A stretch of 64,000 bases of DNA from Mycobacterium sp. D16Q14 (lineage in GTDB: Bacteria; Actinomycetota; Actinomycetes; Mycobacteriales; Mycobacteriaceae). Under the pieces are notes generated by a model that saw only the letters and a list, made by a program, of their open reading frames with translations, had not been told where the DNA came from and ran no database searches. Shown here one piece after another: positions 17,484-25,593 of this stretch (position 1 is the first letter of the stretch; each line of letters opens with the position of its first letter). Location: positions 62,001 to 126,000 of the forward strand of contig MAEX01000006.1 in assembly GCA_002013415.1 (NCBI GenBank), in the 5' to 3' direction. A program made the translations under genes and the position numbers.

Positions 17484-19451
17484 CTAGGCAGACCCGGCGC
17501 CGGCGCCCGCGACCACGGGTGCCACCAGGTAACTCGGCTGGTCAGGGTCCAGAACAAGAGCCTGACCGTGACGACTCGCCCACAGTTCAGGAACGGACGG
17601 TATGTACCTCGGCAGGCTGGCTGCCGAGACAACGACCCGCAGCCGGTGCCCGGCCGCGATCACCGCGTCCACCTCCGTGAGATCGATATCGAGTGTTATC
17701 GGCACACCGGGCTCCACCGGGAGCTTGCACCCCGTACCAGTGGGATGCCAAGGCGATAGGTAGTCGCCGTCCGCGGTCCGCAAACTCCTGCCCTCGTCCA
17801 CGCCCCGCCGCGATGCCAGCAGCGCACCCTCGGCCAGCATCCGGGAAAAGCCGTCGGGTGCCACATCCGTCACCGAAACGACCCAGAATGCCTCCGTCCC
17901 CAACGCTTTGGTGCGCAGATGAAGGTTGAGCGCCCCGGAGATCACCCATGACTCCGCGGCCGCGGCGCTGGTGAACGTGAGCGCACCACGCTCGAAGTAG
18001 CGCGAGTCCTTGAGCCCGGACGTTCCCAAGGCGGCGGTGAAACCGGCCGTCAACCGGGAGGTGGTCGGCGATTTCAGCAGTCCCATCCGGCGTCGAAGGA
18101 GGTGCTCGGTCCTATTGAGCGGTGCGGCACCACCCAACGACCCGTCGAATGTCGAACCAGCGCCCACGCCCGAGGGTTCGGCGTCCAGGTAGAAGCGTTG
18201 CGGCCTTGCCTCGGGCCGCGGATAGGCGTCCAGGGTGTGCCAACCGCCACTTTGCTGCTGCAAGGTGAGCGGGCCGTAGCTCTCTATTCCGTTGTCAATA
18301 CCTTTGAGCCACCTGTCAAACCATGCACGCTGCAAGACATCCAGCCGAGGCGGTCCACCCTGGCGGCCAAGCTGTGAACCCGGCGAGCCGTGATACCCCT
18401 CGTTGATGACGACCTGAAATCTGCCACCCGGCAACGCGGCTCGGCGATGGATACGCAAGGCGGCCGGGCCAAAGATGTCGTCCCACGCCCCATAGACAAA
18501 CGTCGGGATCTCGATGTCCTCGAACCGGGGGCTGATCTGCTGGAAGTATTCGTCGTTGTCAATCAGTGCACCTTTGCCGCGCAGCCCCTCGAAGATGTAC
18601 CGCACCACGCGATTCAGCGGCGCCCGCAACCGCCCCGCGAGCCAGCCCAGCCCGATGCCACCACGTGTCACATCCGACGGCGACGGCAGCCACTTTCCCA
18701 GTGCGACGGCAAGCATCCAGACAGGCAGGAAAAATGTCTGTGCTCCACCGGTTTTCATGAGGTCTCGGGATATGTCACTGACCGGCTCCACCGCGAACAC
18801 CGCGCCGAGACCAGGCACCTGATTCCCGGCAGCCTGGAGCGAGTTGATCGAGCAGTAGGAGATTCCATACATCCCCACCCCACCGTCGCACCATGGCTGC
18901 GCCTGCGCCCACGCCACCACCTCGGCGGTGTCGCGCTGCTCGACATCGTTGAGCATCCCCCAGTCACCGGTGGAGGCGCCGGTTCCCCTAACGTCCACAA
19001 CCACCTGGGCATACCCACTGCGGATCAGCGAGTCATTCACCCCAAACGTCGTCAGGCCACCGCCCGGAATCGCGCGCGCCAGTTCGGCGAGCTCGACCAG
19101 ACGCGGGTTCTTCGGCGGTGCGGCCGGCACGGTCACGCCGAACCGACTCAGCCCGCGAAGCAGCCACGCGGCCAGATGAGTAACGGATTTGTTGTAGGGG
19201 GTGAGGTTGAAAAGCACCGGGACCGGGTCACTCACCGGAGTCCCGTCGGCGTTGGCCGGCCGGAACACCTGGGCTTTGAGCACGGTCCCATCGGACAGCG
19301 GTATCGAGACATTGGGAGTGAAGGACACCCGGGAGTACCGGCTGGGTCCATCGGTCACCGCGGTCCATCGCTCGGCCTGGGCGGCCCCGGCGAGCGCCGT
19401 GTCGTTTACCTGCAGGCTCTCCAGAGGGCTTCGATGCTTTGCCGTCGTCAC
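17484..19451 (-). CDS. CocE/NonD-family hydrolase (X-Pro dipeptidyl-peptidase-like)
   Basis: A 655-residue alpha/beta-hydrolase of the cocaine esterase/X-prolyl peptidase family. The nucleophile is in GMYGISYCSINSLQAAG (G-x-S-Y). The acid is probably the Asp in VYGAWDDIFGP, and the His is in NEGYHGSPGS. The C-terminal jelly-roll domain (GALTFTSAAAAESWVISGALNLHLRTKA ... GHRLRVVVSAASLPRY) is typical. VDVRGTGASTGDW is the family oxyanion region. The start is the GTG at 19451 with GAGAGGAA upstream. No clear signal peptide is seen. Substrate is unknown; esters or amides are likely. Confidence 0.87.
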   Translation of the reverse strand: MTTAKHRSPLESLQVNDTALAGAAQAERWTAVTDGPSRYSRVSFTPNVSIPLSDGTVLKAQVFRPANADGTPVSDPVPVLFNLTPYNKSVTHLAAWLLRGLSRFGVTVPAAPPKNPRLVELAELARAIPGGGLTTFGVNDSLIRSGYAQVVVDVRGTGASTGDWGMLNDVEQRDTAEVVAWAQAQPWCDGGVGMYGISYCSINSLQAAGNQVPGLGAVFAVEPVSDISRDLMKTGGAQTFFLPVWMLAVALGKWLPSPSDVTRGGIGLGWLAGRLRAPLNRVVRYIFEGLRGKGALIDNDEYFQQISPRFEDIEIPTFVYGAWDDIFGPAALRIHRRAALPGGRFQVVINEGYHGSPGSQLGRQGGPPRLDVLQRAWFDRWLKGIDNGIESYGPLTLQQQSGGWHTLDAYPRPEARPQRFYLDAEPSGVGAGSTFDGSLGGAAPLNRTEHLLRRRMGLLKSPTTSRLTAGFTAALGTSGLKDSRYFERGALTFTSAAAAESWVISGALNLHLRTKALGTEAFWVVSVTDVAPDGFSRMLAEGALLASRRGVDEGRSLRTADGDYLSPWHPTGTGCKLPVEPGVPITLDIDLTEVDAVIAAGHRLRVVVSAASLPRYIPSVPELWASRHGQALVLDPDQPSYLVAPVVAGAGAGSA

Positions 19452-19622
19452 TACGTGTTCCTCTCGGGCGGGGCCGCGCTGCCCATGGCCAATGAGAGGT
19501 CCACGTTACTTCGAGTACGGATATTTCGGGGACGACTTGTGACATGTGTTGAATGGCGCCCGCCTATTTCGTGCACGGCGTGGCGTCAGCACCTGTCGGA
19601 CGTGATGCCTAGGCTGCCAACC

Positions 19623-20513
19623 ATGGAGGAGACCACGCAGAACCGGCCAACGCGCCGGCCCGCGCTCTCTCCTTCTCGTGCCAGCGACTTCAAGCAGTGC
19701 CCACTGCTGTACCGGTTCCGCGCGATCGACAGGCTCCCCGAGCCGCCGTCCGCGGCACAGGTGCGCGGCAGTCTCGTGCACGCCGCTCTGGAAGATCTCT
19801 ACGCTCGGCCCGCCGCCGAACGGGAGTACGCCACCGCCGCCGGATTGGTGGAGCCCGCGTGGGAACGCCTCGTGGAATCGAACCCCGAACTCGCCGCAGT
19901 GGTCGAGTCCGAATGCCTTCCAGGGTTTCTCGACGAGGCCAGAGACCTGCTGTCGGGCTACTACCGGCTCGAAGATCCCACCCGATTCGATCCTGACAGC
20001 TGCGAGGAGCGCGTCGAGGTCGAGCTGTCCGACGGCACGATGCTGCGCGGATTTATCGACCGCATCGATATCGCACCCGGAGGCGCGATGCGTCTGGTGG
20101 ATTACAAGACAGGACGTGCACCTCGCGCCCTGTTCGAAGCCAAGGCGCTGTTTCAAATGAAGTTCTACGCCGTCGCGCTATATCGCACCCGCGGTGTGGT
20201 GCCGCGACGGCTGCGACTGCTGTATCTGTCCGATGGCGAGGTGCTCGACTACTCACCGGATGAGGCGGAGCTGCTCAAGTTCGAGAAGACGTTGATGGCG
20301 ATCTGGCGGGCGATTCAAAACCTCGGCACCACGGGCGACTTCCGGCCCAACCCGTCCCGATTATGCGGCTGGTGCGCCCATCAGTCGCTGTGCCCCGCAT
20401 TTGGCGGCACGCCGCCGCCCTACCCGGGCTGGCCCTCCGGTTACGGTGTCTCTGATACGGATATCGAAGATGCTGAAGCCTCCGCGACCGCGATCCCGGG
20501 AGATGCCGCATGA
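19623..20513 (+). CDS. RecB/Cas4-like PD-(D/E)XK nuclease with Fe-S cysteines
   Basis: A 296-residue protein like M. tuberculosis Rv2119. The nuclease core shows GFIDRIDI, RLVDYKTG (D-x-K) and QMKFYAVAL (the RecB QxxxY motif). One Cys near the N-terminus (FKQCPLLYRF) and three near the C-terminus (LCGWCAHQSLCPAF) have the Cas4/AddB-type arrangement for a 4Fe-4S cluster. It is likely a DNA end-processing nuclease. No CRISPR locus is near. The ATG at 19623 is chosen. Upstream sequence in the same frame belongs to the antisense of the CocE gene. It overlaps the next gene by 4 bp. Confidence 0.87.
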   Translation: MEETTQNRPTRRPALSPSRASDFKQCPLLYRFRAIDRLPEPPSAAQVRGSLVHAALEDLYARPAAEREYATAAGLVEPAWERLVESNPELAAVVESECLPGFLDEARDLLSGYYRLEDPTRFDPDSCEERVEVELSDGTMLRGFIDRIDIAPGGAMRLVDYKTGRAPRALFEAKALFQMKFYAVALYRTRGVVPRRLRLLYLSDGEVLDYSPDEAELLKFEKTLMAIWRAIQNLGTTGDFRPNPSRLCGWCAHQSLCPAFGGTPPPYPGWPSGYGVSDTDIEDAEASATAIPGDAA

Positions 20514-21319
20514 CGCTGGACCTGACTGGCTGCTACTACCGGCGCTTGGACGCCGACGGCGAGTTCCAGGTATTCGAGTCCACCGCGCTGACCGCCAGCG
20601 GGTGGGGTCCGAATCTCCAGCACGGCTCGCCCCCGATGGCGTTGCTACTCAAGGCCATCGAGGAGCTGCCCGAGCCGCGTGAGAGCCTGCGGATCGGCCG
20701 GGTCGCGCTGGACATCCTCGGCCCGGTTCCCCTGGAGCCGGTGCGGGTGCGGGCGTGGATCGAACGGCCGGGGCGCCGGATCGCACTTGCGGTCGCCGAG
20801 ATGGAGGCGCACGCCAATGGCGGATACCGTGCAGTCGCGCGGGCCAGCGCGTGGCTGTTGGCCACATCGGTGACCGCCGACAAGGCCAGTGACCGATATC
20901 CACCACTGCCCGAGTACCCGCAGGGCCCCACCCCGACCGCCTTCGGTTTCGAGGGCTCCAACTACTCGAAATCTGTTGATTTTCAGTGGTTTTCGGTACC
21001 CGATGGAGAACCACAGGTGGCCTGGATGCGGCCACACGTGCATATCGTTGACACCGAGCCCACCACTCCATGGCAGCGGCTGGCGTCGGTCATCGATTCC
21101 GCGAACGGAATCGGCGCGGTGCTCAACCCGCTGCGATTCGTCTACATGAACACCGACACCGTGATGCACGTGCACCGGATTCCCCACGGTGATGATTTCG
21201 GAGTGCGCGCCCGCATGTCGGTCGGACCCGACGGTATCGGCGTGACCACGGCGGAGATCTTCGACCGCCGGGGTTACATCGGCTCCAGTGCACAGACCGT
21301 GTTGGTCCAGCGGCGCTAG
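20510..21319 (+). CDS. Acyl-CoA thioesterase family (double hot-dog) protein
   Basis: A 269-residue TesB-like thioesterase. The N-terminal hot-dog domain includes WGPNLQHGSPPMALLLKAIEEL and LRIGRVALDILGPVPLEPVRVRAWIERPGRRIALAVAEM, and the second domain includes WMRPHVHIV and DTVMHVHRIPHGDDFGVRARMSVGPDGIGVTTAEIFDRRGYIGSSAQTVLVQ. It starts at the ATG overlapping the nuclease stop (ATGA, 20510-20513), so the two are probably co-transcribed. Substrate is unknown. Confidence 0.85.
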   Translation: MTLDLTGCYYRRLDADGEFQVFESTALTASGWGPNLQHGSPPMALLLKAIEELPEPRESLRIGRVALDILGPVPLEPVRVRAWIERPGRRIALAVAEMEAHANGGYRAVARASAWLLATSVTADKASDRYPPLPEYPQGPTPTAFGFEGSNYSKSVDFQWFSVPDGEPQVAWMRPHVHIVDTEPTTPWQRLASVIDSANGIGAVLNPLRFVYMNTDTVMHVHRIPHGDDFGVRARMSVGPDGIGVTTAEIFDRRGYIGSSAQTVLVQRR

Positions 21320-21320
21320 A

Positions 21321-21460
21321 TTACGGCGAACCGCTCCTGCGCCGGACGGTTTCCTTGATGCGCTCCGGCAGTGCGGGAACGTCAAGCAGTTGGGGAAGCA
21401 ATGCGGGTTCACGGGTCAGCGCCCGGAAGGCCAGCCCGACGGTGACATCGTGGTCTGGAC
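21321..21460 (-). pseudogene. 3'-terminal fragment of an unidentified minus-strand gene
   Basis: On the minus strand an uninterrupted coding-like stretch reads GSPDHDVTVGLAF, continues through REPALLPQLLDVPALPERIKE and ends RRRSGSP at a TAA (21323-21321). It has a plausible helix-rich protein composition but no start. Upstream of about 21460 the frame turns into arginine-rich nonsense, exactly where a plus-strand fragment begins. It is read as the C-terminal end of a gene cut off by recombination. The family is not recognised. Confidence 0.4.
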
Positions 21461-21772
21461 TGCCAGGCCGCCTTCGACATCTTCCCCGACTTCGCCTTCT
21501 ACCCGCAGGACGGGACGAATCGGTCGTTGCCCTACTGGGACTACTTCGATGGTCAGTGGCGCGTGACCATTCCGTGGCGAGGCATCGGCCGCATGATCGG
21601 CGAAACCATCGAACCCAACACCGGAGCCAAGCTCAAGGGAACGGGCCGCTGCCTGAACTTCATTGGCATTGACCGCTATACATTGACCGAAGACTTCAAG
21701 ATCACCCACATCGATACCGACTGGGACATGCTCTACGGCGCCGCACAGCTGGCCGGATTGGGCCCCTCATGC
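21458..21772 (+). pseudogene. 5'-truncated SnoaL/NTF2-like gene fragment
   Basis: The plus-strand frame reads LDCQAAFDIFPDFAFYPQDG, continues as LPYWDYFDGQWRVTIPWRGIGRM, passes through GRCLNFIGIDRYTL and ends DTDWDMLYGAAQLAGLG. This is the C-terminal half of a SnoaL/NTF2-like fold (polyketide cyclase or ester-binding family). A stop lies just upstream at 21443, and the frame runs on after 21772 through non-homologous sequence. The N-terminal half is missing. Best read as a remnant, although a TTG at 21527 could in theory start a short peptide. Confidence 0.55.
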
Positions 21773-21814
21773 GGAGCCGCAGCCTTCAGAAGATCGGACT
21801 ACGCGCCGCTTTGG

Positions 21815-22483
21815 TCACGACCGGTCAGCGGGCGCAGAGACACCTTTGTAGCAGGCGATGAGGCCGCCAATGAACCCAAGAGCCGCCGCCTCGATAGCCA
21901 CAATCAGCACATTGGTCGGACTCATCAGCTGCGCCAAGTTCCCGATGAACAGACTCAGCGGAGTGTGCTTACCGAAAGCCGAGAAGAAGTAGACGCCAGC
22001 TGCCCCAACAGCTATCAACGCCAGCGGCACCGCGGCAACCGCGGTAGCGAGGACACGGGGAACGATGAACGCATGCGTGACGTCCATACCCCTGCCCCGC
22101 ATGGCGTCGATCTCCTGCTGAATCCGGGGCGAATCGGCCTCGGCGAAGACAACGGTGGCACCCGTGGCCGCCGCGACCAACACCACGTGCGTCGGGAATC
22201 CCGTCGGGCCGAACACCAGGGCCTCGAGGACGAGCACGATCACCACGGCCAGCGGTATCGCCACCATGCACATCGGCAGCACCGACACTCTGGCTATCGA
22301 CCACACCTGCCGGAAGAACTCGCCCACCGCGGGTGGGCGACGCAGCATGGCACCCAACGTGTCCAGTGCCATCCCCAGAAAGCCGGTAAAAGTTCGCCTG
22401 GGCTTCTGCTGGACAGGGCTCCCGATCAAGCCGTCCCCCGGGTCCGCGTCGGTCACCGTCGGGGCTTCTAAATACGTCGTCAC
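21815..22483 (-). CDS. Truncated, orphan YrbE/MlaE-family ABC transporter permease
   Basis: A 222-residue protein like the YrbE permeases of mycobacterial Mce lipid importers: FFRQVWSIARVSVLPMCMVAIPLAVVIVL, then IQQEIDAMRGRGMDVTHAFIVPRVLATAVAAVPLALIAV, and GGLIACYKGVSAPADRS at the C-terminus. Normal YrbE proteins (about 255-290 residues) continue for some 40 residues after the CYKG motif with a last membrane helix. That part is absent. The usual segment before the EIDAMR coupling helix also looks shortened. There are no mce or second yrbE genes nearby. Start is the GTG at 22483. It is probably non-functional. Confidence 0.65.
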   Translation of the reverse strand: MTTYLEAPTVTDADPGDGLIGSPVQQKPRRTFTGFLGMALDTLGAMLRRPPAVGEFFRQVWSIARVSVLPMCMVAIPLAVVIVLVLEALVFGPTGFPTHVVLVAAATGATVVFAEADSPRIQQEIDAMRGRGMDVTHAFIVPRVLATAVAAVPLALIAVGAAGVYFFSAFGKHTPLSLFIGNLAQLMSPTNVLIVAIEAAALGFIGGLIACYKGVSAPADRS

Positions 22484-22568
22484 ATATCACTGCATATCGT
22501 GTTCTGCTCGCGCTCGCGGCGGAATCATCAAGATCACCGTACGACGCGCGGGTCACCAGGCCAGAAGG

Positions 22569-23810
22569 CTAGACGGACACCTTGTTGCGGCGGTGCTCAC
22601 GAACCATGGCGATGGCAGTCTTGAGCCCACGCCGCGGAACCGAATTCGACTCGGCAGCAGGAGGTTCTAGGACCACGAACATGCGCTCACTACGAGTCTC
22701 CGGCGCGTTGTCCGCAGTGGCATGCAGGAACCGGTCCGGTAGCGACAGCTTGGCGATGGTGCGCCAGGTTTTCGCGTACTGGAGCAGCATCGACCCGGTC
22801 GTATACGGCAGGTCATAGCGCTCGCAGATATCCCGCACGCGCACCGAGATCTCGTGCAGCCGGTTGCTCGGCAGGTCCGGGTACAGGTGATGCTCGATCT
22901 GGTGACACAGGTTGCCACTCATCAGCCGCATCGTCGGCCCCGCATCGAAGTTCGCGCTGCCCAGCAGCTGGCGCAAGTACCACTGGCCACGCGTCTCGTT
23001 CTCCATATCGGTCACGGAGAACTTCTCGGCGCCGTCCGGAAAATGCCCGCAGAAGATGACGGCGTTGGACCAGAAGTTGCGAATCAGGTTGGCCGTTGCC
23101 GTGGCGGTCAATGTGGATCGGTAGGTCGCCCCCGGCGACAGCGCGGTGATTGACGGGAATGCGACGTAGTCCTTGAAGACCTGCGAACCCGCAGACGTGA
23201 TCAGCTCACGCACCCGCTGCTTGGTCGCCTCGCGGGTTTCCTTTGTCCAGATCTTGCGGAACTCCAGGTGCTGCAGGGCAATTCCCCACTCGAATCCCGC
23301 CGCGAGGATGAAATTGAGCGGCAGGTTCAAGAGGTTGCGCACCTTCCACGGCTCGTCGCGCGTGACACGGAGGATCCCGTAGCCCACGTCGTCGTCCAGA
23401 TCGAGGATGTTGGTGTACTTGTGATGCTCGACGTTGTGCGTGAAGCGCCAGTGCTTGGAGGCGCCGGCCATGTCCCACTCCCACGTCGAGGAGTGAATCT
23501 CGGGGTCGTTCATCCAATCCCATTGGCCGTGCATGACGTTGTGGCCGATCTCCATGTTCTCGATGATCTTGGCAACGGCCAGCGTCACCGTGCCGGCCCA
23601 CCATGCGGAGCGCTTCTTGCTCGCCGCCAGAAGGGCGCGGCCGGTCAATTCGAGCGCGCGTTGCGCGCCGATGGTGCGCCGGATATAACGGGCGTCACGC
23701 GTACCGCGCGACTCCTCGATCTCACGCCGGAGCCCATCGAGCTCGACGGCCAGGTTCTCGACGTCCTCGCTGGTGAGATGCGCGAATGCCGAGATGTCCG
23801 TGATCGCCAT
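22569..23810 (-). CDS. desA3: Membrane acyl-CoA desaturase, DesA3-like
   Basis: A 413-residue membrane fatty-acid desaturase, closely like M. tuberculosis DesA3 (Rv3229c, stearoyl-CoA delta-9 desaturase). Three His boxes are visible: GHNVMHGQWDW (HxxxH), HNVEHHKYTN (HxxHH) and HQIEHHLYPDLPSNR (HxxHH). The ATG at 23810 (MAITDISAFAHL) with AAGGACACC upstream matches the family N-terminus. The longer ORF to 23879 crosses the operator. The electron-donating oxidoreductase usually paired with DesA3 is not adjacent. The promoter carries the same palindrome as the soluble desaturase gene at 17.4 kb. Confidence 0.93.
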   Translation of the reverse strand: MAITDISAFAHLTSEDVENLAVELDGLRREIEESRGTRDARYIRRTIGAQRALELTGRALLAASKKRSAWWAGTVTLAVAKIIENMEIGHNVMHGQWDWMNDPEIHSSTWEWDMAGASKHWRFTHNVEHHKYTNILDLDDDVGYGILRVTRDEPWKVRNLLNLPLNFILAAGFEWGIALQHLEFRKIWTKETREATKQRVRELITSAGSQVFKDYVAFPSITALSPGATYRSTLTATATANLIRNFWSNAVIFCGHFPDGAEKFSVTDMENETRGQWYLRQLLGSANFDAGPTMRLMSGNLCHQIEHHLYPDLPSNRLHEISVRVRDICERYDLPYTTGSMLLQYAKTWRTIAKLSLPDRFLHATADNAPETRSERMFVVLEPPAAESNSVPRRGLKTAIAMVREHRRNKVSV

Positions 23811-23841
23811 TGGTGTCCTTCCGCAGCTGCGATACCGCCAC

Positions 23842-23857
23842 CCTACGGTACCGTAGG
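23842..23857 (-). promoter_or_regulatory. Palindromic operator of the DesA3-like gene
   Basis: CCTACGGTACCGTAGG is a perfect 16-bp palindrome centred at 23849/23850, with GTTAC continuing on one side. It lies about 40 bp upstream of the start codon. It shares CTACGGTACCGTA with the site at 17421-17448. Confidence 0.7.
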
Positions 23858-23914
23858 TTACTCGCCGGTAAATGGACACGCCACAGGTGGTGACAACCAG
23901 GCCACGCTATGCCT

Positions 23915-23951
23915 CGACACGCCGCATTCTGTACAGATCCGGGGCGTGTCG
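23915..23951 (-). terminator. Stem-loop after nuoN (putative end of nuo operon)
   Basis: CGACACGCC (23915-23923) pairs perfectly with GGCGTGTCG (23943-23951) across 19 nt, 44 bp past the nuoN stop. It is placed to terminate the nuo transcript before the DesA3 promoter. There is no U-tract. Confidence 0.5.
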
Positions 23952-23994
23952 TCGCCACGTACGGCGAGTCACGGCCGGTGATCGGTGACTGGAC

Positions 23995-25593
23995 TCACGT
24001 GGCGAAGTTGACGAGATTCCCAACCAGTTCGAGCAGCGGCTGGGGCACCACGCCGAGGAGAACCGTGACGAGTGCACTCACTCCAATCGATATCGCGACG
24101 GCGGGGCCCGGGATCCGTAGCACCCCCGAGTCCGGTACCGGATCGGCGAAGAACATCAGCACGATCACCCGCACGTAGAAGTATGCGGCGATCGCGCTGC
24201 ATATCACTCCCACCACCACCAGCGGCATGGCCCCGCCGGACGCGGCGGCCTCGAAGACCGCGAACTTGCTGACGAATCCACTCGTCAGCGGGATACCCGC
24301 GAAGGCCAGCAGAAACAGTGCGAAGACAACACCGAGCACCGGCGACCGGCGACCGATTCCGGCCCATCGACTCAGATCGGTGATCTCTTCGTCCTCATTC
24401 GGGCCGTCCTCTCCGTCTCCCGAGCGCACGAGTCCCGCAATGGCGAAAGCCCCCACGGTGCTGAAACCGTATGCCGCCAAATAGAACAACGTCGACGACA
24501 CACCACGCTCATTGGCGGCCGCGACCCCGGTCAAGAGAAATCCGGTATGCGCGACCGCCGAATAGGCCAACATGCGCTTGACGTCGGTCTGTGTCACCGC
24601 ACCGATGGATCCGATCAGCATGGTGGCGATCGCCACCGCCCACAGCACCGGACGCCAATCGGCCGTGATCCCCGGCAGCGCCACATACAGAACTCGTAGC
24701 AACGCCCCGAACGCCGCGATCTTGGTGGTGGCCGCCATGAATGCGGTGACCGGGGTCGGTGCACCTTGATACACATCGGGGACCCAGAAATGGAAGGGCA
24801 CCGCTCCTACCTTGAACAGCAGACCCACCGACAGCATGGCGACTCCGAGCAGCAAGAAGGACCGCTCCCCCGCATCCGCCTGGACAACCCGTGCGACCGC
24901 GCCGAGTTCAACGGTTCCGGCGTATCCGTATACGAAGGCCGAGCCGAACAGGAAGAACGCAGAGGAAAACGCCCCGAGCAGAAAGTACTTGAGCGCCGAC
25001 TCCTGGGACAGCAGACGCCGACGTCGGGCCAGCGCACACATCACGTATAGCGGAAGCGAGAACACCTCCAGGGCAACAAACATCGTCAGCAGATCGTTGC
25101 AGGCGGGAAAGAGCATCATGCCGGCGATCGCAAATAATGTCAGCGGAAAGATCTCCGTTTGGGTGATACCGGTGCGGTTCAGCACTCGCTCCGGTTCACC
25201 GCCCGGAACGCTGGACGCCTGCGCGGCGAAGGCATCCAGGCCACCGCCGGCGCCCACCGTACTGGGAAGCGCGGCAACTGTTCTGCGTTGTGCCATCACC
25301 GCCAGCGCCAGACCGGATGCCACCAGGACGAGCCCCTGCAGGTAGAGCGTGGGGCCGTCTATCGCCACCGCGCCGTTCATGACGACGTGGCGCGAACCAC
25401 TCAGCGCCACCACTGCCACAAAGGCGCCGAGGATTCCGGCGGTGGCCAGCGCCAGTTGAGTGGCGAACCGGTACCGCCGCACAACGAATGCCTCCACCAT
25501 TACCGACACCACCGCGACCCCGAACATGATCAGCATGGGAGAAAGCGCGCCATAGGCGATCGGCGGGGCGGGAAGGATTCCGATATCGGTCAT
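23995..25593 (-). CDS. nuoN: NADH-quinone oxidoreductase subunit N
   Basis: A proton-pumping antiporter-like membrane subunit of complex I, 532 residues, about 14 helices. Typical segments are MMLFPACNDLLTMFVALEVFSLPLYVMCA, ESALKYFLLGAFSSAFFLFG, VGAVPFHFWVPDVYQGAPTPVTAFMAATTKIAAF (with the buried Lys residues of the proton path) and GIPLTSGFVSKFAVF. The start overlaps the nuoM stop (ATGA, 25590-25593). Last gene of the operon. Confidence 0.96.
   Translation of the reverse strand: MTDIGILPAPPIAYGALSPMLIMFGVAVVSVMVEAFVVRRYRFATQLALATAGILGAFVAVVALSGSRHVVMNGAVAIDGPTLYLQGLVLVASGLALAVMAQRRTVAALPSTVGAGGGLDAFAAQASSVPGGEPERVLNRTGITQTEIFPLTLFAIAGMMLFPACNDLLTMFVALEVFSLPLYVMCALARRRRLLSQESALKYFLLGAFSSAFFLFGSAFVYGYAGTVELGAVARVVQADAGERSFLLLGVAMLSVGLLFKVGAVPFHFWVPDVYQGAPTPVTAFMAATTKIAAFGALLRVLYVALPGITADWRPVLWAVAIATMLIGSIGAVTQTDVKRMLAYSAVAHTGFLLTGVAAANERGVSSTLFYLAAYGFSTVGAFAIAGLVRSGDGEDGPNEDEEITDLSRWAGIGRRSPVLGVVFALFLLAFAGIPLTSGFVSKFAVFEAAASGGAMPLVVVGVICSAIAAYFYVRVIVLMFFADPVPDSGVLRIPGPAVAISIGVSALVTVLLGVVPQPLLELVGNLVNFAT

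Noticed and set aside
18390..19622. Long N-terminal extension in frame with the RecB-like gene
   Set aside because: It is antisense to the CocE-type hydrolase. The nuclease family begins near 19623.
19623..20513. Cas4-like nuclease as part of a CRISPR system
   Set aside because: No repeat array or other cas gene in the window. The gene has the Rv2119 context instead.
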